Of a stretch of 13,743 bases of DNA, positions 1 through 5,892 are shown one piece after another. Source of the DNA: DATDTB01 sp035291025 (GTDB lineage: Archaea; Iainarchaeota; Iainarchaeia; JAFGOX01; DATDTB01); assembly GCA_035291025.1 (NCBI GenBank), contig DATDTB010000061.1:1-13743 (forward strand). The letters run 5' to 3'. Under the pieces are notes generated by a model that saw only the letters and a list, made by a program, of their open reading frames with translations, was not told where the DNA came from and ran no database searches. Within the stretch, counting starts at the first letter, position 1. Every line of letters begins with the position of its first letter. Both the position numbers and the translations under genes were made by a program.

Positions 1-600
1 ATTCAAGACGTTTACACCATAAAGGGCGTCGGAACAGTCCCGGTTGGACGCGTTGAAACCGGCGTGCTAAAGCCGAACATGCAAGTCGTCATAATGCCTG
101 CCGGAAAGATTGTAGAAGTCAAGACCGTTGAAGCGCACCACCAGCAACTACCCCAGGCGGGACCGGGCGAAAACATTGGCTTCAACTTGAGGGGCGCTGA
201 AAAGTCTGACTTGAAGCGTGGAGACATGCTCGGGGACCCGAAGAACCCCCCGACTGTCGCAGAAGAATTCACTGCGCAAATAGTCATACTAAAGCACCCA
301 ACGGGAATTGCCGCGGGCTACACCCCAGTGTTCCACGTGCACACTGCGCAAATAGCGTGCACCTTCAGCCAATTGCTTGAAAAGCTTGACCCGAAGACGG
401 GCGCGGTGGTGGAAAAGAACCCGACGTTCCTAAAGAACGGGGACGTGGCAAAAGTCGTGATAAAGCCAATGCAGCCATTGTGCATTGAAAAGGCATCCGA
501 CTACCCGCACTTGGGAAGGTTCGCCATAAGAGACATGGGCAAGACTGTTGCAGCCGGAATAGTCTTGGACATCAAGCCAAAGCAAGTCTCTGCCAAGTAA
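1..600 (+). CDS. tuf: Elongation factor 1-alpha (aEF1A), 3' part
   Basis: This GTPase delivers aminoacyl-tRNA to the ribosomal A site. The window opens in frame at codon 1 and shows 199 residues, so the GTPase domain with its P-loop is missing. What is visible is the later part of beta-barrel domain II (GVGTVPVGRVETG, then HHQQLPQAGPGENIGFNLRG) and all of domain III (FTAQIVILKHP, GYTPVFHVHTAQIAC, SDYPHLGRFAIRDMGKTVAAG). These blocks are of the archaeal/eukaryotic EF1A type, not the bacterial EF-Tu type. The TAA stop is followed by a terminator-like hairpin, and uS10 comes next, which is the standard archaeal tuf-rps10 pair. The identification is secure; only the start lies outside the window. 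Confidence 0.98.
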   Translation: MQDVYTIKGVGTVPVGRVETGVLKPNMQVVIMPAGKIVEVKTVEAHHQQLPQAGPGENIGFNLRGAEKSDLKRGDMLGDPKNPPTVAEEFTAQIVILKHPTGIAAGYTPVFHVHTAQIACTFSQLLEKLDPKTGAVVEKNPTFLKNGDVAKVVIKPMQPLCIEKASDYPHLGRFAIRDMGKTVAAGIVLDIKPKQVSAK

Positions 601-614
601 AAAGGAATCCAAAG

Positions 615-656
615 GCGGGGGCCTTGAAAGCCCTCGCTTTATTGTTTGATTTTTTG
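615..656 (+). terminator. Hairpin plus T-tract after the EF1A gene
   Basis: GCGGGGGC (615-622) pairs with GCCCTCGC (630-637) as an 8-bp stem with one G-U pair and a 7-nt loop. It is followed by a T-rich stretch that ends in TTTTTT at about 651-656. Archaeal termination mainly needs the T-tract, so read-through into uS10 is possible. The T/A-rich part (TTTATTG, from 638) could also act as a weak promoter element for uS10, but it does not match the archaeal TATA consensus well. Confidence 0.6.
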
Positions 657-684
657 GAAAGGGAAAAAAACGGGGCAATGAAAC

Positions 685-993
685 ATGAGCGTGACTCGAA
701 TAAAGCTGATAAGCAACAGCTATCCTTCACTGGAAGACGTGTGCAGGAAAATCGTTGAAATCAGCAAGCAGTCGGGCGTGAAGTACTCGGGCCCCATCCC
801 CCTGCCAACCAAGCGCCTCAACGTTACAACGCGGAAATCGAACTGCGGCGGCGGCACGGAATCCTACGCGCGCTTCGAGATGCGCATCCACAAAAGGCTC
901 TTGGACGTGGAGGCAAGCGAGACCGCGTTGAGGCAAATAATGCGCGTCCCAATCCCGAAAGACGTCCACGTAAGCCTCGAGTTAAAGGCTTGA
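685..993 (+). CDS. rps10: 30S ribosomal protein uS10
   Basis: Small-subunit head protein of 102 aa, the usual length for archaeal uS10. Recognisable blocks are the N-terminal strand TRIKLISNSYPSLEDVC, the loop GPIPLPTKRLNVTTRKS that reaches into the 30S head, and the C-terminal part FEMRIHKRLLDVEA...LRQIMRVPIPKDV. The ATG at 685 gives the normal N-terminus; an ATG at 678 lies in another frame and reads only a short shadow. The gene follows aEF1A after 84 nt. It is separated from the uL3 operon by the unrecognised 1066-1815 gene and the structured gap, so it probably belongs to the str-type transcription unit rather than to the S10 operon. Confidence 0.97.
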   Translation: MSVTRIKLISNSYPSLEDVCRKIVEISKQSGVKYSGPIPLPTKRLNVTTRKSNCGGGTESYARFEMRIHKRLLDVEASETALRQIMRVPIPKDVHVSLELKA

Positions 994-1011
994 AAAAAAG
1001 CCATCTTTAAA

Positions 1012-1035
1012 GCTGGAAAAACAGCACTCCTTTTT
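1012..1035 (+). terminator. Possible T-rich terminator after uS10
   Basis: A weak 4-bp stem GCTG (1012-1015)/CAGC (1022-1025) is followed at once by ACTCCTTTTT (T5 at 1031-1035). The hairpin is marginal but the T-tract alone could end transcription in an archaeon. The CCTTTTT element also takes part in the alternative pairings reported as a finding. Confidence 0.35.
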
Positions 1036-1045
1036 CTTAAAAAGG
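1033..1045 (+). promoter_or_regulatory. Candidate TATA box for the 1066 gene
   Basis: TTCTTAAAAAGG is centred about 26 nt before the ATG at 1066. That is the spacing expected between an archaeal TATA box and the transcription start of a leaderless mRNA. No Shine-Dalgarno-like sequence precedes this ATG (the upstream bases are CACCTTTTTTATTGC), which fits leaderless translation. The match to the TATA consensus is only partial. Confidence 0.4.
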
Positions 1046-1065
1046 CTTTGCACCTTTTTTATTGC

Positions 1066-1815
1066 ATGAGGCCGGGCGCAAAAAGAAAGATAACTCAAAA
1101 AATAAACAGGCGCGTTGCGCGCGGGAAGGCACTTCAAATAGAGCCGCCTTCACCGCAAAACCCGCGGGGAAGGTTCCGAAAAGGAGCGCTGGATGACCCC
1201 CGGGTCAGGTACAACTTGTGGGTTACCGGGTACGGGGAAAAAGACGCCCGAAGAATTCCAGTGGACTCGCGTTCTCCCCCGGAAGTAAGAAGGTTTGTCG
1301 TGGGCGAAAAAACGTTCCAGTACTTAAAGAGGCACTTCCCAAACGCTTCAGGCGACTTTCTTGCAAGGGAAATAACTTCAATGCAGGAACGAGAGCCGCA
1401 GTGGTACAAGAAGGAAAGGAACCCGGGCTGGGCGGAGTTCCACGGCGCAAAAATGGCTGAAATCCTCTCCAAGCGGATAGCCAGAGAGCAAAAAATGGTG
1501 AGACAGCAACTCGACCACTTGGACTCGGTTTACCAAATGCGGGACGTCCTCAAGGCAATCCAGGAAGGCGGTGGGTGGGCGAGCGTAAGGCACCGGACTC
1601 AATTCGGCCACTTAGTGCGCCCGGAAGCGCAGCTGCAAAACCCGCCAGTTGTGAGAAAAGTCATCCCACCGAGGCCGGCAAGCGACCCTGAAGTACGCGA
1701 AGCCCTTGACAGGATGGTTCGAAGGCATCTCCTTTCGCCCCAGGAAAGAGCCCTGCTAAAACGCATCAAAAAACCCGCAGACGAAAAAAAGGGAAAAGAA
1801 ACAGGCAAAGGTTAA
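1066..1815 (+). CDS. Unrecognised basic protein between uS10 and uL3
   Basis: I do not recognise this 249-aa protein. It is strongly basic and has no cysteine, signal peptide or membrane segment, so it is probably cytosolic. The first 45 residues are rich in K, R and P (GAKRKITQKINRRVARGKA). Residues 45-125 are mixed and contain aromatics (YNLWVTGYGEKDARRIP, FVVGEKTFQYLKRHFP, PQWYKKERNPGWAEF). Residues 126-168 look helical (AKMAEILSKRIAREQKMVRQQ), and the end is a lysine-rich tail. The ATG at 1066 is preferred; the reading frame could extend to a TTG at 1048, which would add MHLFYC, but that lies in a T-rich terminator-like tract. Codon use resembles its neighbours and the frame is open for 250 codons. 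A TATA-like box lies upstream and a terminator-like hairpin overlaps its stop, so it looks like a single-gene unit. The charge suggests RNA or ribosome binding, but that is inference. Confidence 0.8.
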   Translation: MRPGAKRKITQKINRRVARGKALQIEPPSPQNPRGRFRKGALDDPRVRYNLWVTGYGEKDARRIPVDSRSPPEVRRFVVGEKTFQYLKRHFPNASGDFLAREITSMQEREPQWYKKERNPGWAEFHGAKMAEILSKRIAREQKMVRQQLDHLDSVYQMRDVLKAIQEGGGWASVRHRTQFGHLVRPEAQLQNPPVVRKVIPPRPASDPEVREALDRMVRRHLLSPQERALLKRIKKPADEKKGKETGKG

Positions 1816-1828
1816 GGGAAACCTTTTT
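1807..1828 (+). terminator. Hairpin/T-tract at the end of the unrecognised gene
   Basis: AAAGGTT (1807-1813) pairs with AACCTTT (1820-1826) around a 6-nt loop and runs into TTTTT (1824-1828). The TAA stop (1813-1815) sits at the stem-loop junction. This resembles an intrinsic terminator. The same T/A stretch is also part of a candidate TATA box for the downstream unit. Confidence 0.5.
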
Positions 1829-1853
1829 AAAGACTCCAACAGGTAATTATACA
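1824..1853 (+). promoter_or_regulatory. Candidate promoter of the uL3 (S10) operon
   Basis: Two TATA-like elements lie here: TTTTTAAAGA at 1824-1833 and TAATTATACA at 1844-1853. An archaeal TATA box is about 25 nt before the start site, so transcription would begin near 1855 or 1875. That would give a leader of about 240-260 nt before the uL3 ATG at 2113. This is the only clear AT-rich block between the unrecognised gene and uL3. Which element is used cannot be told from sequence. Confidence 0.4.
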
Positions 1854-2112
1854 TCCGGTTTTTAGGGAAGCGGCTCAAGGAGTTGAACGGCCGTTTTCCA
1901 GCACCAAAAAAACGAACAAGTAAAAAAGGCTTGGGCTGGTTACTCGAGTCTTTCAGTCATTGGAAAAACGCTCCAGGCAGCGTGCTCAGCGCTTGGAATT
2001 CAAAGCAGTTTTTCTTGAGGCAGGCAAGAAGCAAGAGCTGCCAGAGCCCAGCATACATTCAATGGCTGGGATCCTGCAATTACACAAAAGCAAGCAAAAC
2101 GTGGAAAACTAA
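1829..2112 (+). ncRNA. Non-coding, hairpin-rich region before uL3 (leader or small RNA)
   Basis: I find no convincing protein gene here. Several stable hairpins follow one another. (1) 1866-1899: GGAA/TTCC, CGGC/GCCG and TCAA/TTGA stacked under a GGAG loop with a 3-nt bulge. (2) 1972-1997: TCCAGGC/GCTTGGA plus an inner GC/GC with one bulged A, followed 11 nt later by TTTTTCTT (2009-2016). (3) 2019-2042: GGCAG/CTGCC. (4) 2047-2070: CCCAGC/GCTGGG. The stretch just before uL3 is A-rich and unstructured. It could be a long regulatory leader of the S10 operon mRNA, or a small RNA of about 150 nt ending at the T-tract near 2014. I checked by eye for C/D boxes, SRP RNA, RNase P RNA and tRNA signatures and saw none. 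Confidence 0.35.
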
Positions 2113-3105
2113 ATGCCTAGAACTCACGCCCCCAGGAGGGGCTCTCTTGGATTCAGGCCGCGCGGTCGAGCCAGAGACGAAAGCGTCAGGTTCAAGTCCT
2201 GGCCTGAAAGCGAAAAGCCGCAGCCTTTGGGCTTCGCGGCCTACAAGGTCGGGATGACGCACTTGATCGCGTCGCAGACGCGCAAGGGCGCTTCAAGCCA
2301 AGGCATGGACGTCACAATTCCAGTCACGGTATTGGCAGTGCCCCCATTGAAGGTTTTCGGCGTCAGGGCATACCAAAAAAGCTACCAGGGCTCGGTTGTC
2401 TTGACCGACGTCTTGGCGGAAAAAACAGACTCACTCCTAAGGAGAAGACTTAACTCATTGAAGAAGTCAAAGCCTGCGGATTTCGCATTAATTGAAAAAA
2501 ACGCGCAGCGCGTAACCGACGTGAGGATACTGGCGCACACTAACAGGAATGACGCGACGGGCGTAAAAAAGCCGCACGTCTTCGAAATAGGTATTGGCGG
2601 GAAAAGCACTGAGGAAAAACTCAGCTACGCCAAGAACGCCTTGGGAAAGGACATTAGCTTCAGCGACGTCTTCGCTGAAAAAGAGTTCATTGACGTGAAA
2701 GCTGTCACGACTGGAAAGGGCTGGCAGGGCCCGGTAAAGCGGTGGGGCGTGAAAATCCAGCCGCACAAGTCGCAAAAACAACGCGTTGTCGGCTCCATAG
2801 GACCATGGCACCCTAACGCGACCCAGTGGACTGTTCCAATGCCTGGAAACATGGGTTATTGGACTAGGACGGAGTTGAACAAGAAAATAGTAAAGATTGG
2901 CGCGAACGGAAAAGAAGTCACGCCGAACGGAGGCTTCCTTCACTTCGGGGACCTGGACTGCGCTTACGCATTAATTGAAGGGTCGCTTCAAGGGCCTGCC
3001 AAGCGAGTGCTCGGGCTAAGGAAGGCCGCTAGGCCGCCGGCAAGGGAGAAAATCAAGATTGGAGAAGTCAAACACGTCTCGGTTTCGCCAAAGCAAGGAA
3101 ACTAG
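2113..3105 (+). CDS. rpl3: 50S ribosomal protein uL3
   Basis: Large-subunit protein that folds early in assembly and sends a finger towards the peptidyl-transferase centre. It is 330 aa, normal for the long archaeal form. The N-terminus APRRGSLGFRPRGRA fixes the start at ATG 2113. Then come LGFAAYKVGMTHLI (about 39-52), VTVLAVPPLKVFGVRAY (71-87), and the finger region KRWGVKIQPHKSQKQRVVGS and GPWHPNATQWTVP (209-242). The WHP histidine (H233) is kept. The motif that follows reads GYWTRTELN (248-256), whereas GYH-RTE is the usual form. The gene opens the S10 operon here; uL4 starts 22 nt after its stop, across a short T6 tract (3108-3113) that is not backed by a hairpin. Confidence 0.98.
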   Translation: MPRTHAPRRGSLGFRPRGRARDESVRFKSWPESEKPQPLGFAAYKVGMTHLIASQTRKGASSQGMDVTIPVTVLAVPPLKVFGVRAYQKSYQGSVVLTDVLAEKTDSLLRRRLNSLKKSKPADFALIEKNAQRVTDVRILAHTNRNDATGVKKPHVFEIGIGGKSTEEKLSYAKNALGKDISFSDVFAEKEFIDVKAVTTGKGWQGPVKRWGVKIQPHKSQKQRVVGSIGPWHPNATQWTVPMPGNMGYWTRTELNKKIVKIGANGKEVTPNGGFLHFGDLDCAYALIEGSLQGPAKRVLGLRKAARPPAREKIKIGEVKHVSVSPKQGN

Positions 3106-3127
3106 TGTTTTTTGTTGTGTGGGAAAA

Positions 3128-3946
3128 ATGGTAAAGGCAAGCGTTTACACTTTAGCCGGAGAGGCCGGGAAGGAAATAGAGCTTCCAACGCAGTTCAGCG
3201 AAGCACTACGCCCTGACGTCATCCACCGCGCAGTCCTAGCAGTCCAAAGCGCCAAGTTCCAGCCCAAGGGAAACTACTACAACGCCGGGCGGGACTACAC
3301 GGCGGAATTCGAGGGGCGCAGGAGGAGAATAGGCCAAGGCAACAACATTGGAAGGGCAAGGCTGCCGAGGCTCAAGAACGTAAACAGGCACGCTGGTTAC
3401 ATGGGGGACGTCATGGAAGTCCCGCAGGCAAGGCACGGCCCCAGGGCTCACCCGCCAAAGGTCGAAAAAGTCTTAATTGAAGGCATTAACAAGAATGAAA
3501 GAAGGCTCGCAATAAGGAGCGCGATTGCCGCGACTCGCTCGAAAGAGCTAGCTCGGGGCCGCGGGCACGACGTGGGCGCACTCAAGGAACTCCCAGTCAT
3601 AGTGGTTGACGACTTCGAAAAACTGGACAAAACCTCCAAAGTCGAGGAAGTCCTGCAAAAGCTGGGAGTGCTGCAAGACGTCGTGAAGGCCAAGCAAAAG
3701 ACAAGCATCCGCGCAGGCAAGGGGAAAACGCGTGGGAGAAAGTACAAGGAACGAAAAGGACCATTGGTTGTCGTTTCGCAAAAATGCCAAGTCATTGGCG
3801 CCGCAAAAAACCTGCCGGGAGTGGACGTCGTGGAAGTAAGGAACTTGAACGCCGAACTGCTTGCGCCCGGGACCCACGCGGGAAGGCTGAGCGTTTGGAG
3901 CCAGGCCGCGGTTGAAAGGCTTTCAAGCGGTAAATTGTTTTCTTGA
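3128..3946 (+). CDS. rpl4: 50S ribosomal protein uL4
   Basis: Large-subunit protein that lines the exit tunnel with a long loop. The ATG at 3128 gives 272 aa and the normal archaeal N-terminus MVKASVYTLAGEAGKEIELP; the open frame runs upstream to 3059 but that part overlaps uL3. The long basic tunnel loop covers about residues 56-112 (FEGRRRRIGQGNNIGRARLP, QARHGPRAHPP). The globular part follows: INKNERRLAIRSAIAAT (120-136), and the conserved KGKTRGRKYKERKGPLVVV stretch (198-216). GGGAAAAATG at the start is the recurrent RBS-like block of this cluster. It sits between uL3 and uL23 as usual. Confidence 0.97.
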   Translation: MVKASVYTLAGEAGKEIELPTQFSEALRPDVIHRAVLAVQSAKFQPKGNYYNAGRDYTAEFEGRRRRIGQGNNIGRARLPRLKNVNRHAGYMGDVMEVPQARHGPRAHPPKVEKVLIEGINKNERRLAIRSAIAATRSKELARGRGHDVGALKELPVIVVDDFEKLDKTSKVEEVLQKLGVLQDVVKAKQKTSIRAGKGKTRGRKYKERKGPLVVVSQKCQVIGAAKNLPGVDVVEVRNLNAELLAPGTHAGRLSVWSQAAVERLSSGKLFS

Positions 3947-3962
3947 AAAAAAAGTGAATTGA

Positions 3963-4235
3963 ATGGCTGGAACTGGAAGAATTTCAAGCATTGTGAAATA
4001 CCCGAGCCTCGCAGAAAAAGCCGTTTCACTCATCGAGTCACAGAACAAGCTAGTGTTCATTGTTGAAGAGACAGCGAACAAGAGCGAAGTAAAGGAAGCG
4101 GTGGAAAAGCAGTTCAGCGTCAAAGTTGACTCAGTCAACATATTGAGGGACAGGAAGAACAGGAAAAAGGCGTTCGTGAAAATAGGCAAGGCCTCAAAGG
4201 CAAGCGACTTGGCCACGAAACTCGGAATTGTGTGA
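3963..4235 (+). CDS. rpl23: 50S ribosomal protein uL23
   Basis: A protein of 90 aa at the tunnel exit, where the signal recognition particle and chaperones dock. Visible family blocks are VKYPSLAEKAVSLIESQNKLVFIVEETANKSEVKEAVE, with the typical start of helix 1 after the P-S/T-E-K region, then the strand FSVKVDSVNILRDRKNRKKAFVKIG. The length is slightly above the 80-86 aa I expect for archaea because of a short N-terminus (MAGTGRISSI). The ATG at 3963 follows AAAAAGTGAATTG, a GTGA-type ribosome site. The uL2 ATG comes only 4 nt after its stop, so translation is likely coupled. Confidence 0.96.
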   Translation: MAGTGRISSIVKYPSLAEKAVSLIESQNKLVFIVEETANKSEVKEAVEKQFSVKVDSVNILRDRKNRKKAFVKIGKASKASDLATKLGIV

Positions 4236-4239
4236 TTAC

Positions 4240-4959
4240 ATGGGCAAGAAAATGCGCGTCCAGAAAAGGGGAAAAGGCGGTCCTGCCTATAGGGTGATTT
4301 CGCACAAGTTCGTCACGGAGTTAAAGTACAAGAAGGTCCAGGAAACGCTGCGCGCAGTGGTCACTGACCTGGTCCACGACCCGGCCCGCACGAGCGTGTT
4401 GGCGGAAGTCACTTACGACACCCCGGGATTCAAGGAAGTTGACTACTTGCTGGCGCCCGAGGGGATCGCTGTCGGTGACGTCGTAGAACTGGGTTCGCAG
4501 GCCCCGCTAAGGGCAGGAAACGTTTTGCCGTTGGAGAAAATCCCTGCAGGAATGCCTGCATTCAACTTGGAAAGAATCCCTGGAGATGGGGGAAGGATTG
4601 CGCGGGCTTCGGGGAGTTACGCTCTCATTGTCGGAAAACAGGAAAGAGGCGTGCTGATAAAGCTGCCTTCCCGCAAGAGCTTATTGCTTGACCCGCAGTG
4701 CAGGGCCACACTTGGGTGTTCGGCTGGCGGGGGACGCGTTGAAGTGCCCTTCGTTAAGGCGGGAAAGAAGTTTTACACGACCGCGGCAAAGAACAAGCTA
4801 TGGCCCAAGGTACGCGGAGTCAAGATGAACGCGGTGTCGCACAAGCACGGGGGAAAACAGCACCACGTTGGAAAGTCCACAACTGTGAGCAGGAACGCGC
4901 GGCCGGGCCAAAAAGTAGGGCACATTGCGGCAAGCCGCACTGGAAGGAAAAAGAGGTAA
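4240..4959 (+). CDS. rpl2: 50S ribosomal protein uL2
   Basis: Core large-subunit protein needed for subunit joining and for the peptidyl-transferase centre. The ATG at 4240 gives 239 aa and the expected basic start MGKKMRVQKRGKGGPAYRV; the frame opens 12 nt earlier at a TTG inside uL23, which I do not use. Then follow LVHDPARTSVLAEVTYD (44-60), the OB/SH3-like core, KAGKKFYTTAAKNKLWPKVRG (173-193) and the catalytic-centre loop MNAVSHKHGGKQHHVGKSTTVS (196-217), ending VGHIAASRTGRKKR. The loop reads HKHGGK where I recall the usual archaeal and bacterial forms as H-P-(H/F)-GGG. Otherwise this is a normal uL2. Confidence 0.97.
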   Translation: MGKKMRVQKRGKGGPAYRVISHKFVTELKYKKVQETLRAVVTDLVHDPARTSVLAEVTYDTPGFKEVDYLLAPEGIAVGDVVELGSQAPLRAGNVLPLEKIPAGMPAFNLERIPGDGGRIARASGSYALIVGKQERGVLIKLPSRKSLLLDPQCRATLGCSAGGGRVEVPFVKAGKKFYTTAAKNKLWPKVRGVKMNAVSHKHGGKQHHVGKSTTVSRNARPGQKVGHIAASRTGRKKR

Positions 4960-4965
4960 TTGCGG

Positions 4966-5379
4966 ATGGCTAGAAAGGAAGAAACTTTCCAAGGGCTCAA
5001 CGAAGAGCAGCTAAAAGCGTTAAGCGAAAAGGACTCGCTGCAATTGCTGACGTCGCGGGCGCGGAGGACAATGAAGCGCTTTGATAAAAACCCGCAAAAA
5101 ATGATTGCATTGAATGAAATCAGGAAAGCCGTCAAGTCCAAAAACGAGGGAAAGACAGCGAAAAAGGTAAGGACTCACAGGAGAGACTTGGTGGTGTTGC
5201 CGGAAATGCTCGGGGTCACTATAGCGGTCCACAACGGAAAGGCCTTCGAGGACGTGATTGTCACGCAGCAAATGATTGGCCACTTCGTCGGGGAATTCGT
5301 GCAAACGCGCAAGAGGGTACAGCACGGCCAGGCCGGAATAGGCGCTTCTGGTGGAAGCAGGCACGTGGCCAAGAAGTAA
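4966..5379 (+). CDS. rps19: 30S ribosomal protein uS19
   Basis: Small-subunit head protein, 137 aa, which contacts uS13 and the large subunit through bridges. The archaeal N-terminal block is FQGLNEEQLKALSEKDSLQLL, with the typical basic helix RARRTMKRF. The conserved core is RTHRRDLVVLPEMLGVTIAVHNGKAF, MIGHFVGEFVQTRKRVQHGQAGIGAS. The ATG at 4966 lies 6 nt after the uL2 stop; the frame starts at an adjacent TTG (4960), giving two extra residues, but MARKEE is the more natural N-terminus. The gene keeps its usual place between uL2 and uL22. Confidence 0.97.
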   Translation: MARKEETFQGLNEEQLKALSEKDSLQLLTSRARRTMKRFDKNPQKMIALNEIRKAVKSKNEGKTAKKVRTHRRDLVVLPEMLGVTIAVHNGKAFEDVIVTQQMIGHFVGEFVQTRKRVQHGQAGIGASGGSRHVAKK

Positions 5380-5409
5380 CAGCGAACCAATGGTTGTAGT
5401 GGGAATTAA

Positions 5410-5871
5410 ATGGTCAAAAGCGAGTACACTGAAGGCATTGAAGGCAAAAACGTTGCCCGGGGAATGCTGAAAAACGCGCAGATTTCAACCAAGTACTCAA
5501 CGGAAGTCGCCAGGGCAATTCGGGGCCAAAACGTGGTGAAGGCTACTGCGTTCCTGAACAGGGTTATTGCGCAAGAAGAATTCGTGCCCCTGGTGAGGTT
5601 CCACAAAAAAGTCCCCCACCGCAGGGGAAGGTCAAAAAGCGGGGTTAAGTCAGGGCGTTACCCGAAAAACGTCGCGAAAGCCTTCAAGAAACTCATCGCA
5701 AACGTCATGGCAAACGCGGACAACAAGGGGCTGAACTCAAAGAAGCTCCAAATAGTGAGCTGCACGGCCTCGCAGGGAAGGAAATGGCCCAGGATAATCA
5801 AGACGCCTGGAAGGATACTCAGAGTGAACAGGAGCCTAACGCACGTGGACATGGTCACGCGAGAAGCTTGA
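5410..5871 (+). CDS. rpl22: 50S ribosomal protein uL22
   Basis: Large-subunit protein of 153 aa that binds all 23S domains and inserts a beta-hairpin into the exit tunnel next to uL4. The archaeal pattern is visible: KNVARGMLKNAQISTKYSTEVARAIRGQNVVKA (13-45), then RFHKKVPHRRGR (63-74), SGRYPKNVAKAFKKLIANVMANADNKGL (81-108), and the tunnel hairpin CTASQGRKWPRIIKTPGRI (118-136). GTGGGAATTAA precedes the ATG, giving a GTGG ribosome site. A 38-residue extension relative to bacterial forms is normal for archaea. Confidence 0.97.
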   Translation: MVKSEYTEGIEGKNVARGMLKNAQISTKYSTEVARAIRGQNVVKATAFLNRVIAQEEFVPLVRFHKKVPHRRGRSKSGVKSGRYPKNVAKAFKKLIANVMANADNKGLNSKKLQIVSCTASQGRKWPRIIKTPGRILRVNRSLTHVDMVTREA

Positions 5872-5892
5872 GGAGTCGGGGTTGGTTTTGGG

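Noticed and set aside
678..768. ATG at 678 as alternative start before uS10
   Set aside because: It is in a different frame from uS10 and gives a short frame that ends at a TGA near 758; the 685 ATG fits the uS10 family.
1829..2112. C/D-box RNA, SRP RNA or RNase P RNA in the uL3 upstream region
   Set aside because: No RTGATGA/CTGA boxes, no SRP helix-8 signature and no RNase P P4 signature could be found by eye. No match to a named RNA family is claimed.
2184..2206. tRNA T-arm-like sequence (TCAGG TTCAAGT CCTGG)
   Set aside because: It lies inside uL3 and encodes the conserved VRFKSWP segment. No acceptor, D-arm or anticodon arm surrounds it.
1883..2257. Open frame of 124 codons that runs from the region before uL3 into the uL3 gene
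   Set aside because: It overlaps the certain uL3 N-terminus by about 145 nt in another frame, starts at TTG, is oddly rich in Trp and Ser, and looks like no family. I treat the region as non-coding.
3106..3127. T6 tract between uL3 and uL4 as a terminator
   Set aside because: No hairpin precedes it and uL4 starts 15 nt later; it may cause slight termination, but there is no support for a real end of transcription.
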